From positions 39,391 to 75,255 of the forward strand of contig NZ_JAMLFX010000003.1 in assembly GCF_023634765.1 (NCBI RefSeq): a stretch of DNA of 35,865 nucleotides, in the 5' to 3' direction. The DNA comes from Pseudomonas sp. AKS31 (lineage in GTDB: Bacteria; Pseudomonadota; Gammaproteobacteria; Pseudomonadales; Pseudomonadaceae). Positions 27,736 through 35,786 of the stretch are shown piece after piece. The notes beneath the pieces were generated by a model. That model was not told the origin of the DNA and did not search any database. It saw only the letters and a program-made list of their open reading frames with translations. The position numbers and the translations under genes are program-made. Position 1 is the first letter of the stretch, and every line of letters begins with the position of its first letter.

Positions 27736-29522
27736 ACGGCGAGCGCCATATAAAACTGCGTGCCCTGCCCCGGCCGCGAGTAAACGCCCATGCGTCCGCC
27801 ATGCAGCTGGACGATTTCCTTGCACAGCGCCAAGCCCAGGCCGGCACCGCCCTTCTTGCGTCCAACCTGCACGAACGGCTCGAATATCCGCCCCTGCTGG
27901 CCGTAGGCAATACCTTCGCCGTTGTCTTCGACGCTGATAATCACCCGCTCGCCATGCCGACGTGCCTGCAAGCGGATCTGACCGGCGCGGGCGGTATGGC
28001 GCAAGGCGTTGTCGATCAGGTTGTCGAGCACGCGATCAAGCTGCGCCTGATCAGCCTGCAAACGCGGGAGTGGCCCCTGAACTTCGACATTGAGGACGAT
28101 GCCCTTGGCTGCCGCCGAATCGGCAAAGCGCATCTGCGCCTGCTCCAGCAAATCTTCGATGGAACACGGCGCCAGTGTGAGCTTCTGCAGACCGTTCTGA
28201 TAACGCGAGAAGTTGAGCAAGTCGTTGATCAATTGCATCAGGCGCTGCATTTCTTCATTCACGGTGTCGAGCAAATCGGCTTCGCGGGAGTCTGCAGGAA
28301 ACTTCGCCCGTTCGCGGAACAGGCCGAATGCCATGTGCATGCCGGTGACCGGCGTGCGCAGTTCGTGTGAGGCTCGCAAGACGAATTCACTGCGTACCCG
28401 TTCGAAGGCGCGCTGCTCGGTGACATCGTGCAACACCATCACCGCGCCGAGGATATGGCCCTGGGTGTGGCTGACCGGGGTCAGGCTGTAGGTCAGCAGG
28501 CGGGATTCGCCGTCGACCTCGATACTCAGATCTTCCGGCGCCCGCTCCAGGGTGCCCCCGCGCAGTACCAGTTGCAGCTGCGCATCCAGCTCCGGGCGCT
28601 CCAGCGCCGTACCCAGTCCTTGGCCGAGACGGTCATCTTCCCAGCCTAATTGCCGCTGAGCGACCGGATTGAGGTGCTCCAGATGCCCTTGCCGGTCGAT
28701 CATCAGCAAGCCGTCATCGATGCTGTCGAGTACTGCCTGCAAGCGCTGCTGACCGGCGAGCAATTCGTCGACATTGGTCGCCTGATGCTCGCGCAGTGCC
28801 TCGGCCATCAGGCCAAAACGTTTGGTCAGCAGGTTCATTTCCATCGCCGAGGATATCGGCAGGGTCACTTCAAAATTGCCTTGGCCGATATTGTCCGCGG
28901 CTTTCGCCAGCGCCTCGATTGGCGCGCCGAAACGCCGGGCAATGCCGTGAGCCGTGATGAAACCGATGATCAGCACCGCCAGCCCGACAAAGCCCAGCAG
29001 ACCGGCGATCAGCAACGCGCGGTCGCGTGCCTCATGCTGTACCGCGTTGATGTTGTCCAGTGCATGTTTGTGTTCGGCGATCAGCCCGTTGCGCAGTGTA
29101 TTGAAGCGCTCTCTGAAGTCGGCGCTGCTGCTCATCGAACTGGCGGGGTCACGCGACAGATCGAACGATTGCAGGAAGTTCAGGTAATCCGCTTTGGCCT
29201 GACTGAACCCGTACTGCCGACCATCACCTTCTTGCTCTTGGGCAATGCCTTCGTCGAGCAGTTGGAAGTAATGCTGTTTCGACGCTTCGAACGCTACCGG
29301 GTCGGGCTTTTCAGCCATCATGATGATCAGTTGATCACCCAGGGTCTGGCGCAATTTGAGCCCCAGATCCAACGTGACGAAGTTGCTGCGCACCAAGGTT
29401 TCTTGCGTTCCCGCCATCTGCATCACGCTGACCAGCCCGAGCAGCAGCCCGAGCAAGGCCACGGTGATGAGCGCGGAAATGCTCAAGAACAAACGGGTCC
29501 GCAACTTCATCGCCAGTTTCAT
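27732..29522 (-). CDS. kinB: Alginate/virulence sensor histidine kinase KinB
   Basis: Membrane sensor kinase partner of AlgB; in P. aeruginosa it mainly acts as an AlgB phosphatase. The 596 residues have membrane helices at about 12-36 and 168-192, a periplasmic helical sensor between them, HAMP (about 190-245), PAS (about 258-370), and HisKA with the phospho-acceptor His386 in RASHELRTP (His385 in PAO1, from memory). The HATPase has NLIDNALRH, EDNGEGI and GAGLGLALC. A start four codons later (MKLRTRLF) is possible. It lies 10 bases after algB. Confidence 0.96.
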   Translation of the reverse strand: MKLAMKLRTRLFLSISALITVALLGLLLGLVSVMQMAGTQETLVRSNFVTLDLGLKLRQTLGDQLIIMMAEKPDPVAFEASKQHYFQLLDEGIAQEQEGDGRQYGFSQAKADYLNFLQSFDLSRDPASSMSSSADFRERFNTLRNGLIAEHKHALDNINAVQHEARDRALLIAGLLGFVGLAVLIIGFITAHGIARRFGAPIEALAKAADNIGQGNFEVTLPISSAMEMNLLTKRFGLMAEALREHQATNVDELLAGQQRLQAVLDSIDDGLLMIDRQGHLEHLNPVAQRQLGWEDDRLGQGLGTALERPELDAQLQLVLRGGTLERAPEDLSIEVDGESRLLTYSLTPVSHTQGHILGAVMVLHDVTEQRAFERVRSEFVLRASHELRTPVTGMHMAFGLFRERAKFPADSREADLLDTVNEEMQRLMQLINDLLNFSRYQNGLQKLTLAPCSIEDLLEQAQMRFADSAAAKGIVLNVEVQGPLPRLQADQAQLDRVLDNLIDNALRHTARAGQIRLQARRHGERVIISVEDNGEGIAYGQQGRIFEPFVQVGRKKGGAGLGLALCKEIVQLHGGRMGVYSRPGQGTQFYMALAV

Positions 29523-29532
29523 CGTCGGGCGC

Positions 29533-30879
29533 TCACAGGTTGTACTGCTTGCGCTTGCGATACAGGGTCGAGGCGTCGATGCCCAGAGTTTTCGCCGCTT
29601 GATCCAGAGTGCCGGCGGTGGCGAGCACCGCGCCGATGTGAGCTTTTTCCAACTCGTCGAGACTCAACGCCGCACCGACTCTTGGCGCATTGTTGGCCGG
29701 TTGTTCGGCCATGCCGAGGTGGCTGATTTCCACGCGTTCCTGCGGGCAAATGATGCTTGCTCGCTCGACCACGTTGCGCAGCTCACGAATGTTGCCCGGC
29801 CAGCGGTAGCCGAGCAACGCCTCGCGTGCCTCGTCGCTGAAGCCGCGCGCCGGACGTGCGTACTCTTTAACGAAGCGGGCGAGAAAGCGATCGGCCAGCG
29901 TCAGGATGTCCTCGGCACGCTCGCGCAGAGGCGGCAGGTGCAGAGTGATCACATTGAGGCGATAAAGCAGATCTTCACGGAATCGGCCGTCACGGACCAT
30001 GTCTTCGAGATTGAGGTTGGTCGCCGCGAGGATGCGCACATCAGCGCGGCGTGTAACCGGATCACCTACCCGCTCGTATTCCTTGTCCTGAATAAAACGC
30101 AGCAACTTTGGTTGCAATGTCAGCGGAAAATCGCCGATCTCGTCAAGAAACAGCGTACCGCCGTCAGCCTGATTGACACGACCGAGCGTGCTTTCGCTGG
30201 CACCGGTAAACGCCCCTCGACTGTGGCCAAACAGCTCGCTTTCCATCAGCTCAGCGGTCAACGACGGGCAATTGATGGTCACGCAGGATTTTTTCTCGCG
30301 CTTGCTCCAGCCGTGAATCGCTCGAGCCAGCTCACCTTTACCGGTGCCGGACTCGCCGAGGATAAGGATGTTGGCGTCGGTGCCGGCGACTTGGCGAGCA
30401 GTTTCGAGCACGACTTTCATCGCCGGGCTGTGGGAATCGAGACCGTCCTTCGGTTTGCGGATCTCGCCTTCGAGGGCTTCGAGGCGCGCCGACAGTTGGC
30501 GCACTTCCAGTTGCTTGGCAGTAGCCAGACGCAACTGGTCCGGGCTGCACGGTTTGACCAGATAGTCGGCGGCGCCGGCCTGGATCGCATCGACAGCGGT
30601 ATCCACGGCCGAATGCGCGGTGACGATCACTACGCGCATCCACGGCGCCTGAATGCGCATTTGCGCCAGCACGTCGAGACCGTTGTCTTCGCCCAGACGT
30701 AAATCAAGGAAGCACAGGTCGAAGACCTGCCGTTGCAGCAGCGCCTCGGCTTGAGCCGCGCTGTTAGCAGTGGCGACCGTATAGCCCTCGTCTTCAAGGC
30801 AATAACGGAAGGTACGCAGGATGGCGGATTCGTCGTCCACCAGCAGAATGCGGCCTTGATGCTCAGTGGCAGATTCCAT
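29533..30879 (-). CDS. algB: NtrC-family response regulator AlgB
   Basis: Two-component regulator that activates alginate synthesis and affects virulence and quorum-sensing genes. The 448 residues have a receiver domain with phospho-acceptor Asp59 in LCFLDLRLGEDNG, an AAA+ domain with Walker A GESGTGKG (175-182), the sigma-54 contact motif GAFTGA (222-227) and Walker B GGTLFLDEIGD. A Fis-type helix-turn-helix follows at the C-terminus (LDQAAKTLGIDASTLYRKRKQYNL region, about 425-448). The intact GAFTGA means it can drive sigma-54 promoters, and one lies divergently upstream at 31227-31245. Confidence 0.97.
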   Translation of the reverse strand: MESATEHQGRILLVDDESAILRTFRYCLEDEGYTVATANSAAQAEALLQRQVFDLCFLDLRLGEDNGLDVLAQMRIQAPWMRVVIVTAHSAVDTAVDAIQAGAADYLVKPCSPDQLRLATAKQLEVRQLSARLEALEGEIRKPKDGLDSHSPAMKVVLETARQVAGTDANILILGESGTGKGELARAIHGWSKREKKSCVTINCPSLTAELMESELFGHSRGAFTGASESTLGRVNQADGGTLFLDEIGDFPLTLQPKLLRFIQDKEYERVGDPVTRRADVRILAATNLNLEDMVRDGRFREDLLYRLNVITLHLPPLRERAEDILTLADRFLARFVKEYARPARGFSDEAREALLGYRWPGNIRELRNVVERASIICPQERVEISHLGMAEQPANNAPRVGAALSLDELEKAHIGAVLATAGTLDQAAKTLGIDASTLYRKRKQYNL

Positions 30880-30911
30880 TTTTCCTACGCTCCATAGTGA
30901 TTGGTCTTGGG

Positions 30912-30938
30912 TTAGTCCCGGAAAAATCGGGCAAGTTG
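30912..30938 (-). promoter_or_regulatory. AlgU-type promoter for algB-kinB
   Basis: On the minus strand CAACTT (30938-30933) and ACTAA (30916-30912) are separated by 16 bases, near the AlgU consensus GAACTT/TCTRA. The expected start lies about 25 bases before the algB ATG. AlgU control of algB is reported in P. aeruginosa. Confidence 0.5.
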
Positions 30939-31116
30939 CATGGTTGATTCTGAACGATGCCAGCCATAGGAGGGTAGCTCTCTCCTGCCTTTACGGCCAA
31001 TACGTTGATTTTGTTGGTTTTTTAAACAAATGCCATTTGCAGGGCATTCCCTGCGTACTTTTCTGACATCTGCGCCCTGCTCTCAATTCCATAAGAATGA
31101 AATCTCCTACGAAAAA

Positions 31117-31135
31117 ATCGTGCATTGCGCACGAT
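31117..31135. promoter_or_regulatory. Perfect palindrome, possible enhancer-protein site
   Basis: ATCGTGC and GCACGAT flank ATTGC. A third half-site ATCGTGC occurs at 31148-31154. The palindrome is about 100 bases upstream of the sigma-54 promoter, a normal spacing for an NtrC-type activator. The palindrome-binding factor is not known; AlgB is a guess. Confidence 0.5.
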
Positions 31136-31226
31136 CCCGGATGCCCCATCGTGCAGGATGCGTCGCAAACGTTTTTTCCATCACATATAACTTATTGATT
31201 TTATTGAATATTTTTCAAACAAAAAA

Positions 31227-31245
31227 CTGGCATGCAGGCTGCAAT
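31227..31245 (+). promoter_or_regulatory. Sigma-54 (-24/-12) promoter
   Basis: CTGGCATGCAGGCTGCAAT matches the TGGCAC-N5-TTGCA consensus, with GG and GC exactly 10 bases apart (31229-31230 and 31241-31242). Transcription would start near 31254, 53 bases before the next gene, and likely covers the genes to 32295. Confidence 0.65.
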
Positions 31246-31306
31246 ACCTCATTCAGCCCGGGCAGAAATGAATTGCCCAACCCAACAAGAGAGTGAGGAA
31301 CCCAGG

Positions 31307-31591
31307 ATGACTCGCCAACGTGCCGCCCAAGTGCGTATCTCGCCACTGCATATCCAGCAAGGCCTGTTTGGCGTACTGGCGCTGTTGATCACTCTGATTG
31401 CTTGCCAGCAATACCTGCGCTGGGAAAACAGCCAGCAGGTTGAGCCGTTGATCTCGATCCAGCACAGCACGCAAACGCACTTCAGCGCCGTCAGCAGCAG
31501 CCAGGCCGAGAGTGCCTCGATGCGCATGATGGATGTCGATCAGGCACAGCCACTGGATCAGTTGCCACGTGAAGAGCGTTGGGTTTTCTAA
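31307..31591 (+). CDS. Small single-pass membrane protein of unknown function
   Basis: A 94-residue protein I do not recognise. It has a basic, short N-terminus (TRQRAAQVRISPLH), one membrane helix (about residues 19-36, LFGVLALLITLIACQQYL), and a polar tail rich in Gln and Ser that ends REERWVF. The basic side suggests the tail is periplasmic. The start at 31307 is supported by AGGAA six bases before it. It is the first gene after a sigma-54-type promoter and is divergent from algB, so an envelope function under stress control is a reasonable guess. Confidence 0.75.
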   Translation: MTRQRAAQVRISPLHIQQGLFGVLALLITLIACQQYLRWENSQQVEPLISIQHSTQTHFSAVSSSQAESASMRMMDVDQAQPLDQLPREERWVF

Positions 31592-31828
<237 letters not shown>

Positions 31829-31830
31829 CG

Positions 31831-32295
31831 ATGACTGTGTTTAAGACACTGGCAGCCGCCCTGCTTCTGGGCGGTAGTGCCATGGCGATGGCGGCCAATG
31901 ATGGCCAGGCGCGGGTCAACGAGCTGCTTGCGTCTGACGCGCAGTACCGTGAAACCTGGGAAGGTGTGATCAAAAAGGAAGAGCGGGTACCGGAATGGGT
32001 AGTCAATCTATCCGGCACATCCGAGCAACAAATGAACGCGGTTACTGAGGATGGTGACCAGTATCTGGTGGGCCCGCTCTGCGAGAGTCAGGACAAATGC
32101 CTGAACCACCGCCTCATCGTGGCGTTCAGTTTCGACAAGGATGATGCCTACGCCATGCTGGTTGATGTGCCGGAAGGCCTGCCGCAAGACAAGTCGCCGA
32201 CGCGACATGCGACTTATCGCTTCTTCGGTAAACCCGACCAAGGCATGCAGGATCTGCTGATGGAAACCCTGAAGAAAGATCCGAAGTGGTACTGA
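31831..32295 (+). CDS. Ivy-family (inhibitor of vertebrate lysozyme) periplasmic protein
   Basis: A 154-residue exported protein: signal peptide KTLAAALLLGGSAMAMAA, then a domain with the Ivy layout around GPLCESQDKCLNHRLIVAFSFDK. E. coli Ivy blocks lysozyme with a CKPHDC loop whose histidine enters the active site. Here the cysteine-bounded loop is CESQDKC, one residue longer and with no histidine, so tight inhibition of c-type lysozyme is doubtful. It is probably the counterpart of PA5481, the second Ivy homologue of P. aeruginosa. Another proposed role for Ivy proteins is control of lytic transglycosylases. Co-transcription with the DUF1328 gene is likely. Confidence 0.85.
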   Translation: MTVFKTLAAALLLGGSAMAMAANDGQARVNELLASDAQYRETWEGVIKKEERVPEWVVNLSGTSEQQMNAVTEDGDQYLVGPLCESQDKCLNHRLIVAFSFDKDDAYAMLVDVPEGLPQDKSPTRHATYRFFGKPDQGMQDLLMETLKKDPKWY

Positions 32296-32304
32296 TTTGA
32301 ACAT

Positions 32305-32328
32305 GAAGGCAGCAGCCCTGCTGCCTTC
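32305..32328 (+). terminator. Hairpin after the Ivy-like gene
   Basis: GAAGGCAGCA pairs with TGCTGCCTTC, a ten-base-pair stem with a short loop (GCCC), 10 bases after the stop. The T-run is missing, so it is a weak terminator or an RNA-stabilising end. Confidence 0.5.
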
Positions 32329-32832
32329 CATTGCGCCCACCTGAGGAAGGCAGGCGCATGACCAAGGGGCCGGGACGTTCTGACTGTTGCAGGGTCGGAG
32401 TGACCTACGGGTACAGGGAGTGCCTGCGCAAGGGCCGGGTCAGGGTAAAAGCTGCGTCGCAGGTTCGCCGGCCCTCAGTGGCTCGACGGACTTGCGCTGA
32501 GCTTTCAAACACGCAAAACATTGATCCAGAGCGTCCAGCTCACCCTTTCTATCGCTGACACTGCGCGCGAAAACATTACGCGGTGTTTCATGGCGACCGT
32601 ATATCGACAAAGAGACCGCTTAAACAGTAGGACTTCTAGTCTTGCTTCGTAGGCTTTTTCCTAAATATTTCGTCGATTTTTCTCGTTCAAAAAACAACCA
32701 ATCTACGCTGTGATGGCCGGTTCACGGCACTTATGCCGGCCGAAATGTCACAATCGAACCGGTTGGGACGCCAGTTTCATTTAAAAAAGCTCATGCCGAT
32801 TCGGCATAGGGTAGGCGTTTACGGCATTAGAC

Positions 32833-32868
32833 GGCGCAACCTTGCATCGGAATAGTTGCGCCTTTTTT
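32833..32868 (+). terminator. Intrinsic terminator upstream of gltP
   Basis: GGCGCAAC and GTTGCGCC form an 8-base-pair stem (14-base loop) followed by TTTTTT. No gene ends shortly upstream on this strand, so it either ends an unannotated RNA or attenuates gltP. Confidence 0.75.
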
Positions 32869-32921
32869 CGCCTGCCGAAGAGCCGTAAATACGCGCTTCG
32901 GGGCACCTTATACGGAGGCAG

Positions 32922-32942
32922 ATGCATAGACTTTTCCGCTAA
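32922..32942 (+). CDS. Possible six-codon leader peptide before gltP
   Basis: ATG at 32922 has GGAGG four bases upstream and reads MHRLFR then TAA, 54 bases before gltP. A ribosome site this strong with so short a frame may be chance, or the frame may be a leader peptide. Confidence 0.2.
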   Translation: MHRLFR

Positions 32943-32996
32943 GAGCGTTCCAGTTCCTGCATGTGCCTGAGTCAAACGCAAGTAAGGGTAAAGATA

Positions 32997-34328
32997 ATGA
33001 AGAAGGCAAAAATCAGCCTCGCCTGGCAGATCCTCATCGGTCTGGTTCTGGGTATTGCAATTGGTGCGTTGCTCAACCACTTCAGTGCCGAGAAGGCCTG
33101 GTGGATCAGCAACGTCCTGCAACCGGCAGGCGATATCTTTATCCGTCTGATCAAGATGATCGTGATCCCGATCGTCATCTCTTCCCTGATCGTCGGCATC
33201 GCCGGCGTGGGCGACGCCAAGAAACTCGGGCGGATCGGCCTGAAGACGATCATCTATTTCGAAATCGTCACCACCATCGCCATCGTTGTCGGCCTGCTGC
33301 TGGCCAACCTGTTCCACCCGGGCACCGGCATCGACATGAGCACCCTGGGTACGGTCGACATCTCCAAGTACCAGGCGACCGCCGCCGAAGTACAACATGA
33401 ACACGCGTTCATCGAGACCATCCTCAACCTGATCCCGTCGAACATCTTCGCGGCCATGGCCCGCGGCGAAATGCTGCCGATCATCTTCTTCTCCGTGCTG
33501 TTCGGTCTCGGTCTGTCGAGCCTGCAGTCGGACCTGCGTGAACCGCTGGTGAAGATGTTCCAGGGCGTTTCGGAAAGCATGTTCAAAGTCACCCACATGA
33601 TCATGAACTACGCGCCGATCGGCGTGTTCGCGCTGATCGCGGTGACCGTAGCCAACTTCGGTTTTGCCTCGCTGCTGCCGCTGGCGAAACTGGTGATCCT
33701 GGTTTACGTCGCCATCGCCTTCTTCGCCTTCGTGGTACTGGGCCTGATCGCCAAACTGTTCGGCTTCTCGGTGATCAAGCTGATGCGCATCTTCAAGGAT
33801 GAGCTGGTGCTGGCCTACTCCACCGCGTCTTCGGAAACCGTGCTGCCACGCGTGATCGAGAAGATGGAAGCCTACGGCGCACCGAAAGCCATCTGCAGCT
33901 TCGTGGTACCGACCGGTTACTCGTTCAACCTCGACGGTTCGACCCTGTACCAGTCCATCGCCGCCATCTTCATTGCCCAGCTGTACGGCATCGACCTGTC
34001 GATCAGCCAGCAACTGCTGCTGGTCCTGACGCTGATGGTCACCTCCAAAGGCATCGCCGGTGTGCCGGGCGTGTCCTTCGTGGTGCTGCTGGCCACTCTG
34101 GGCAGCGTTGGTATTCCGCTGGAAGGCCTGGCGTTCATTGCCGGTGTCGACCGCATCATGGACATGGCGCGTACCGCGCTGAACGTGATTGGTAACGCGC
34201 TGGCGGTACTGGTTATCGCGCGTTGGGAAGGTATGTACGACGACGCCAAAGGCCAGCGCTACTGGAACTCCCTGCCCCACTGGCGCAGCAAGGAAAAACT
34301 GCCGGCCGGCGAAATTTCCAAGAACTGA
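32997..34328 (+). CDS. gltP: Proton/glutamate-aspartate symporter (DAACS family)
   Basis: Inner-membrane carrier for glutamate, aspartate or related dicarboxylates, driven by protons or sodium. The 443 residues have the family signatures: the serine-rich re-entrant loop STASSETVLPRVIE, the NLDGSTLYQSIAAIFIAQ motif, and the second hairpin TSKGIAGVPGVSFVVL. I chose ATG at 32997 (MKKAKISLAWQ), which has AAGGGTAAAG before it; an ATG 12 codons earlier is in frame but lies without a ribosome site. The position matches PAO1 PA5479. A REPIN and a terminator follow. Confidence 0.94.
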   Translation: MKKAKISLAWQILIGLVLGIAIGALLNHFSAEKAWWISNVLQPAGDIFIRLIKMIVIPIVISSLIVGIAGVGDAKKLGRIGLKTIIYFEIVTTIAIVVGLLLANLFHPGTGIDMSTLGTVDISKYQATAAEVQHEHAFIETILNLIPSNIFAAMARGEMLPIIFFSVLFGLGLSSLQSDLREPLVKMFQGVSESMFKVTHMIMNYAPIGVFALIAVTVANFGFASLLPLAKLVILVYVAIAFFAFVVLGLIAKLFGFSVIKLMRIFKDELVLAYSTASSETVLPRVIEKMEAYGAPKAICSFVVPTGYSFNLDGSTLYQSIAAIFIAQLYGIDLSISQQLLLVLTLMVTSKGIAGVPGVSFVVLLATLGSVGIPLEGLAFIAGVDRIMDMARTALNVIGNALAVLVIARWEGMYDDAKGQRYWNSLPHWRSKEKLPAGEISKN

Positions 34329-34336
34329 CACCCCCC

Positions 34337-34422
34337 TGTAGGAGCTGCCGCAGGCTGCGATCTGTTGATCTTGCTGTTAAAAAACAAAATCAAAAGATCG
34401 CAGCCTTCGGCAGCTCCTACAG
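34337..34422. repeat. REPIN (inverted REP pair), copy 3, opposite arm order
   Basis: TAGGAGCTGCCGCAGGCTGC (34338-34363 region) comes first and AGATCGCAGCCTTCGGCAGC (34395-34421) second, the reverse of the copies at 11011 and 14884. It follows gltP by 8 bases. Confidence 0.9.
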
Positions 34423-34467
34423 TAGATTGAGGCCACCCGGTAAATCGGGGGGCGGCAGATCCATACG

Positions 34468-34490
34468 AACCCCGGAGAAATCCGGGGTTT
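34468..34490 (+). terminator. Hairpin terminator between gltP and the SpmA/B gene
   Basis: AACCCCGGA pairs with TCCGGGGTT around a GAAA tetraloop, followed by a T-rich tail (TGTCGTTT). It probably ends gltP transcription. Confidence 0.6.
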
Positions 34491-34544
34491 GTCGTTTCTG
34501 GCCACCCCGCTATCATTCGCCGCATTCTTCGGGGGATTTGACTG

Positions 34545-35774
34545 ATGCTTAATGGCCTGTGGCTTGGCTTCTTTGTCGTGGCAGCAATATCTGCGCTGGT
34601 GCAGTGGCTGGTCGGCGGTAACGCCGGGATTTTCGCAGCGATGGTGGAAAGCATTTTCGCCATGGCCAAGCTCTCGGTTGAAGTCATGGTGCTGCTGTTC
34701 GGCACCCTCACCCTGTGGCTGGGCTTCCTGCGCATTGCCGAGAAGGCCGGAATCGTCGAATGGCTGGCCAAAGTCCTCGGCCCGCTGTTTCTGCGGTTGA
34801 TGCCGGAGGTTCCGCCCGGCCACCCTGCCCTTGGCCTGATCACCCTGAACTTCGCGGCCAACGGCCTCGGCCTCGACAATGCGGCGACGCCCATCGGCCT
34901 GAAAGCCATGAAGGCGCTGCAGGAACTCAATCCCAGCGCCACCATCGCCAGTAACGCGCAAATCCTCTTTCTGGTGCTCAACGCCTCCTCCCTGACCCTG
35001 CTGCCGGTGACGATCTTCATGTACCGCGCCCAGCAAGGCGCGCCGGATCCGACGCTAGTGTTTCTGCCGATCCTGCTGGCGACCAGTTGCTCGACGATCG
35101 TCGGCTTCCTCTCGGTGGCATTCATGCAGCGCCTGCGGATCTGGGATCCGGTGGTGTTGGCCTATCTGGTGCCGGGCGCGCTGCTCCTGGGTGGGTTTAT
35201 GGCGTTGCTCGGCACCCTTTCCGCGACGGCTTTGGCGGGATTGTCGTCGATCCTCGGCAATCTCACGCTGTTCGGGTTGATCATGCTGTTTCTGATCATC
35301 GGCGCGTTACGCAAGGTCAAGGTTTATGAGGCGTTCGTCGAAGGCGCGAAGGAAGGCTTCGATGTCGCGAAGAATCTGTTGCCGTATCTGGTGGCGATGC
35401 TGTGCGCGGTTGGCGTGTTGCGCGCATCCGGGGCACTGGACTTTGGGCTGGATGGCATTCGGTATCTGGTCGAGTGGGCCGGTTGGGACACGCGATTTGT
35501 CGATGCGCTGCCGACGGCAATGGTCAAACCGTTTTCCGGCAGCGCGGCAAGGGCGATGTTGATCGAAACGATGAAGACCTCGGGCGTTGACAGCTTCCCG
35601 GCGCTGGTCGCGGCAACGGTGCAGGGCAGTACGGAAACGACGTTCTATGTGCTGGCGGTGTATTTCGGCGCGGTGGGGATTCAACGCGCGCGGCATGCGG
35701 TGGGATGTGCGTTGCTGGCGGAGCTGGCGGGTGTACTCGGCGCGATTGGCGTCTGCTACTGGTTCTTCGGCTAA
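34545..35774 (+). CDS. SpmA/SpmB-type nucleoside-recognition membrane protein
   Basis: A 409-residue polytopic protein, a fusion of two Gate (nucleoside recognition) domains that are separate in Bacillus spore maturation proteins SpmA and SpmB. The N-terminal half contains the conserved LITLNFAANGLGLDNAATPIGLKAMKALQ, the C-terminal half GFDVAKNLLPYLVAML and TVQGSTETTFYVLAVYFG. The substrate is unknown, and in non-sporing bacteria a spore role is excluded; a transporter is likely. The start at 34545 follows GGGGGA. It corresponds to PA5478 next to gltP. The family is well recognised; the job is not. Confidence 0.9.
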   Translation: MLNGLWLGFFVVAAISALVQWLVGGNAGIFAAMVESIFAMAKLSVEVMVLLFGTLTLWLGFLRIAEKAGIVEWLAKVLGPLFLRLMPEVPPGHPALGLITLNFAANGLGLDNAATPIGLKAMKALQELNPSATIASNAQILFLVLNASSLTLLPVTIFMYRAQQGAPDPTLVFLPILLATSCSTIVGFLSVAFMQRLRIWDPVVLAYLVPGALLLGGFMALLGTLSATALAGLSSILGNLTLFGLIMLFLIIGALRKVKVYEAFVEGAKEGFDVAKNLLPYLVAMLCAVGVLRASGALDFGLDGIRYLVEWAGWDTRFVDALPTAMVKPFSGSAARAMLIETMKTSGVDSFPALVAATVQGSTETTFYVLAVYFGAVGIQRARHAVGCALLAELAGVLGAIGVCYWFFG

Positions 35775-35786
35775 GCAAAAATCCAA

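Larger units (their letters stand above)
32329..32996. other. Long gap before gltP without a recognised protein gene
   Basis: I find no convincing protein gene in this 668-base gap. A 67-codon frame from ATG 32358 has unlike composition and no family match. The left part (32358-32470) is G-rich. The right part holds a hairpin at 32793-32807 (ATGCCG/CGGCAT), an intrinsic terminator at 32833-32868 and a six-codon frame at 32922. It probably contains the gltP promoter and leader, and possibly a small RNA ending at the terminator. Confidence 0.6.

Noticed and set aside
32331..32558. Small frame after the Ivy-like gene (75 codons, or 67 from ATG 32358)
   Set aside because: Arg- and Cys-rich composition, no family match, and position in a G-rich non-coding gap. 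GAGGAAGGCAGGCGC upstream is not a well-placed ribosome site for it.
32358..32560. Possible Rsm-type, RNase P or 4.5S RNA in the G-rich stretch before gltP
   Set aside because: There are too few GGA hairpin motifs for an Rsm RNA, and none of the conserved RNase P or SRP RNA segments are present.
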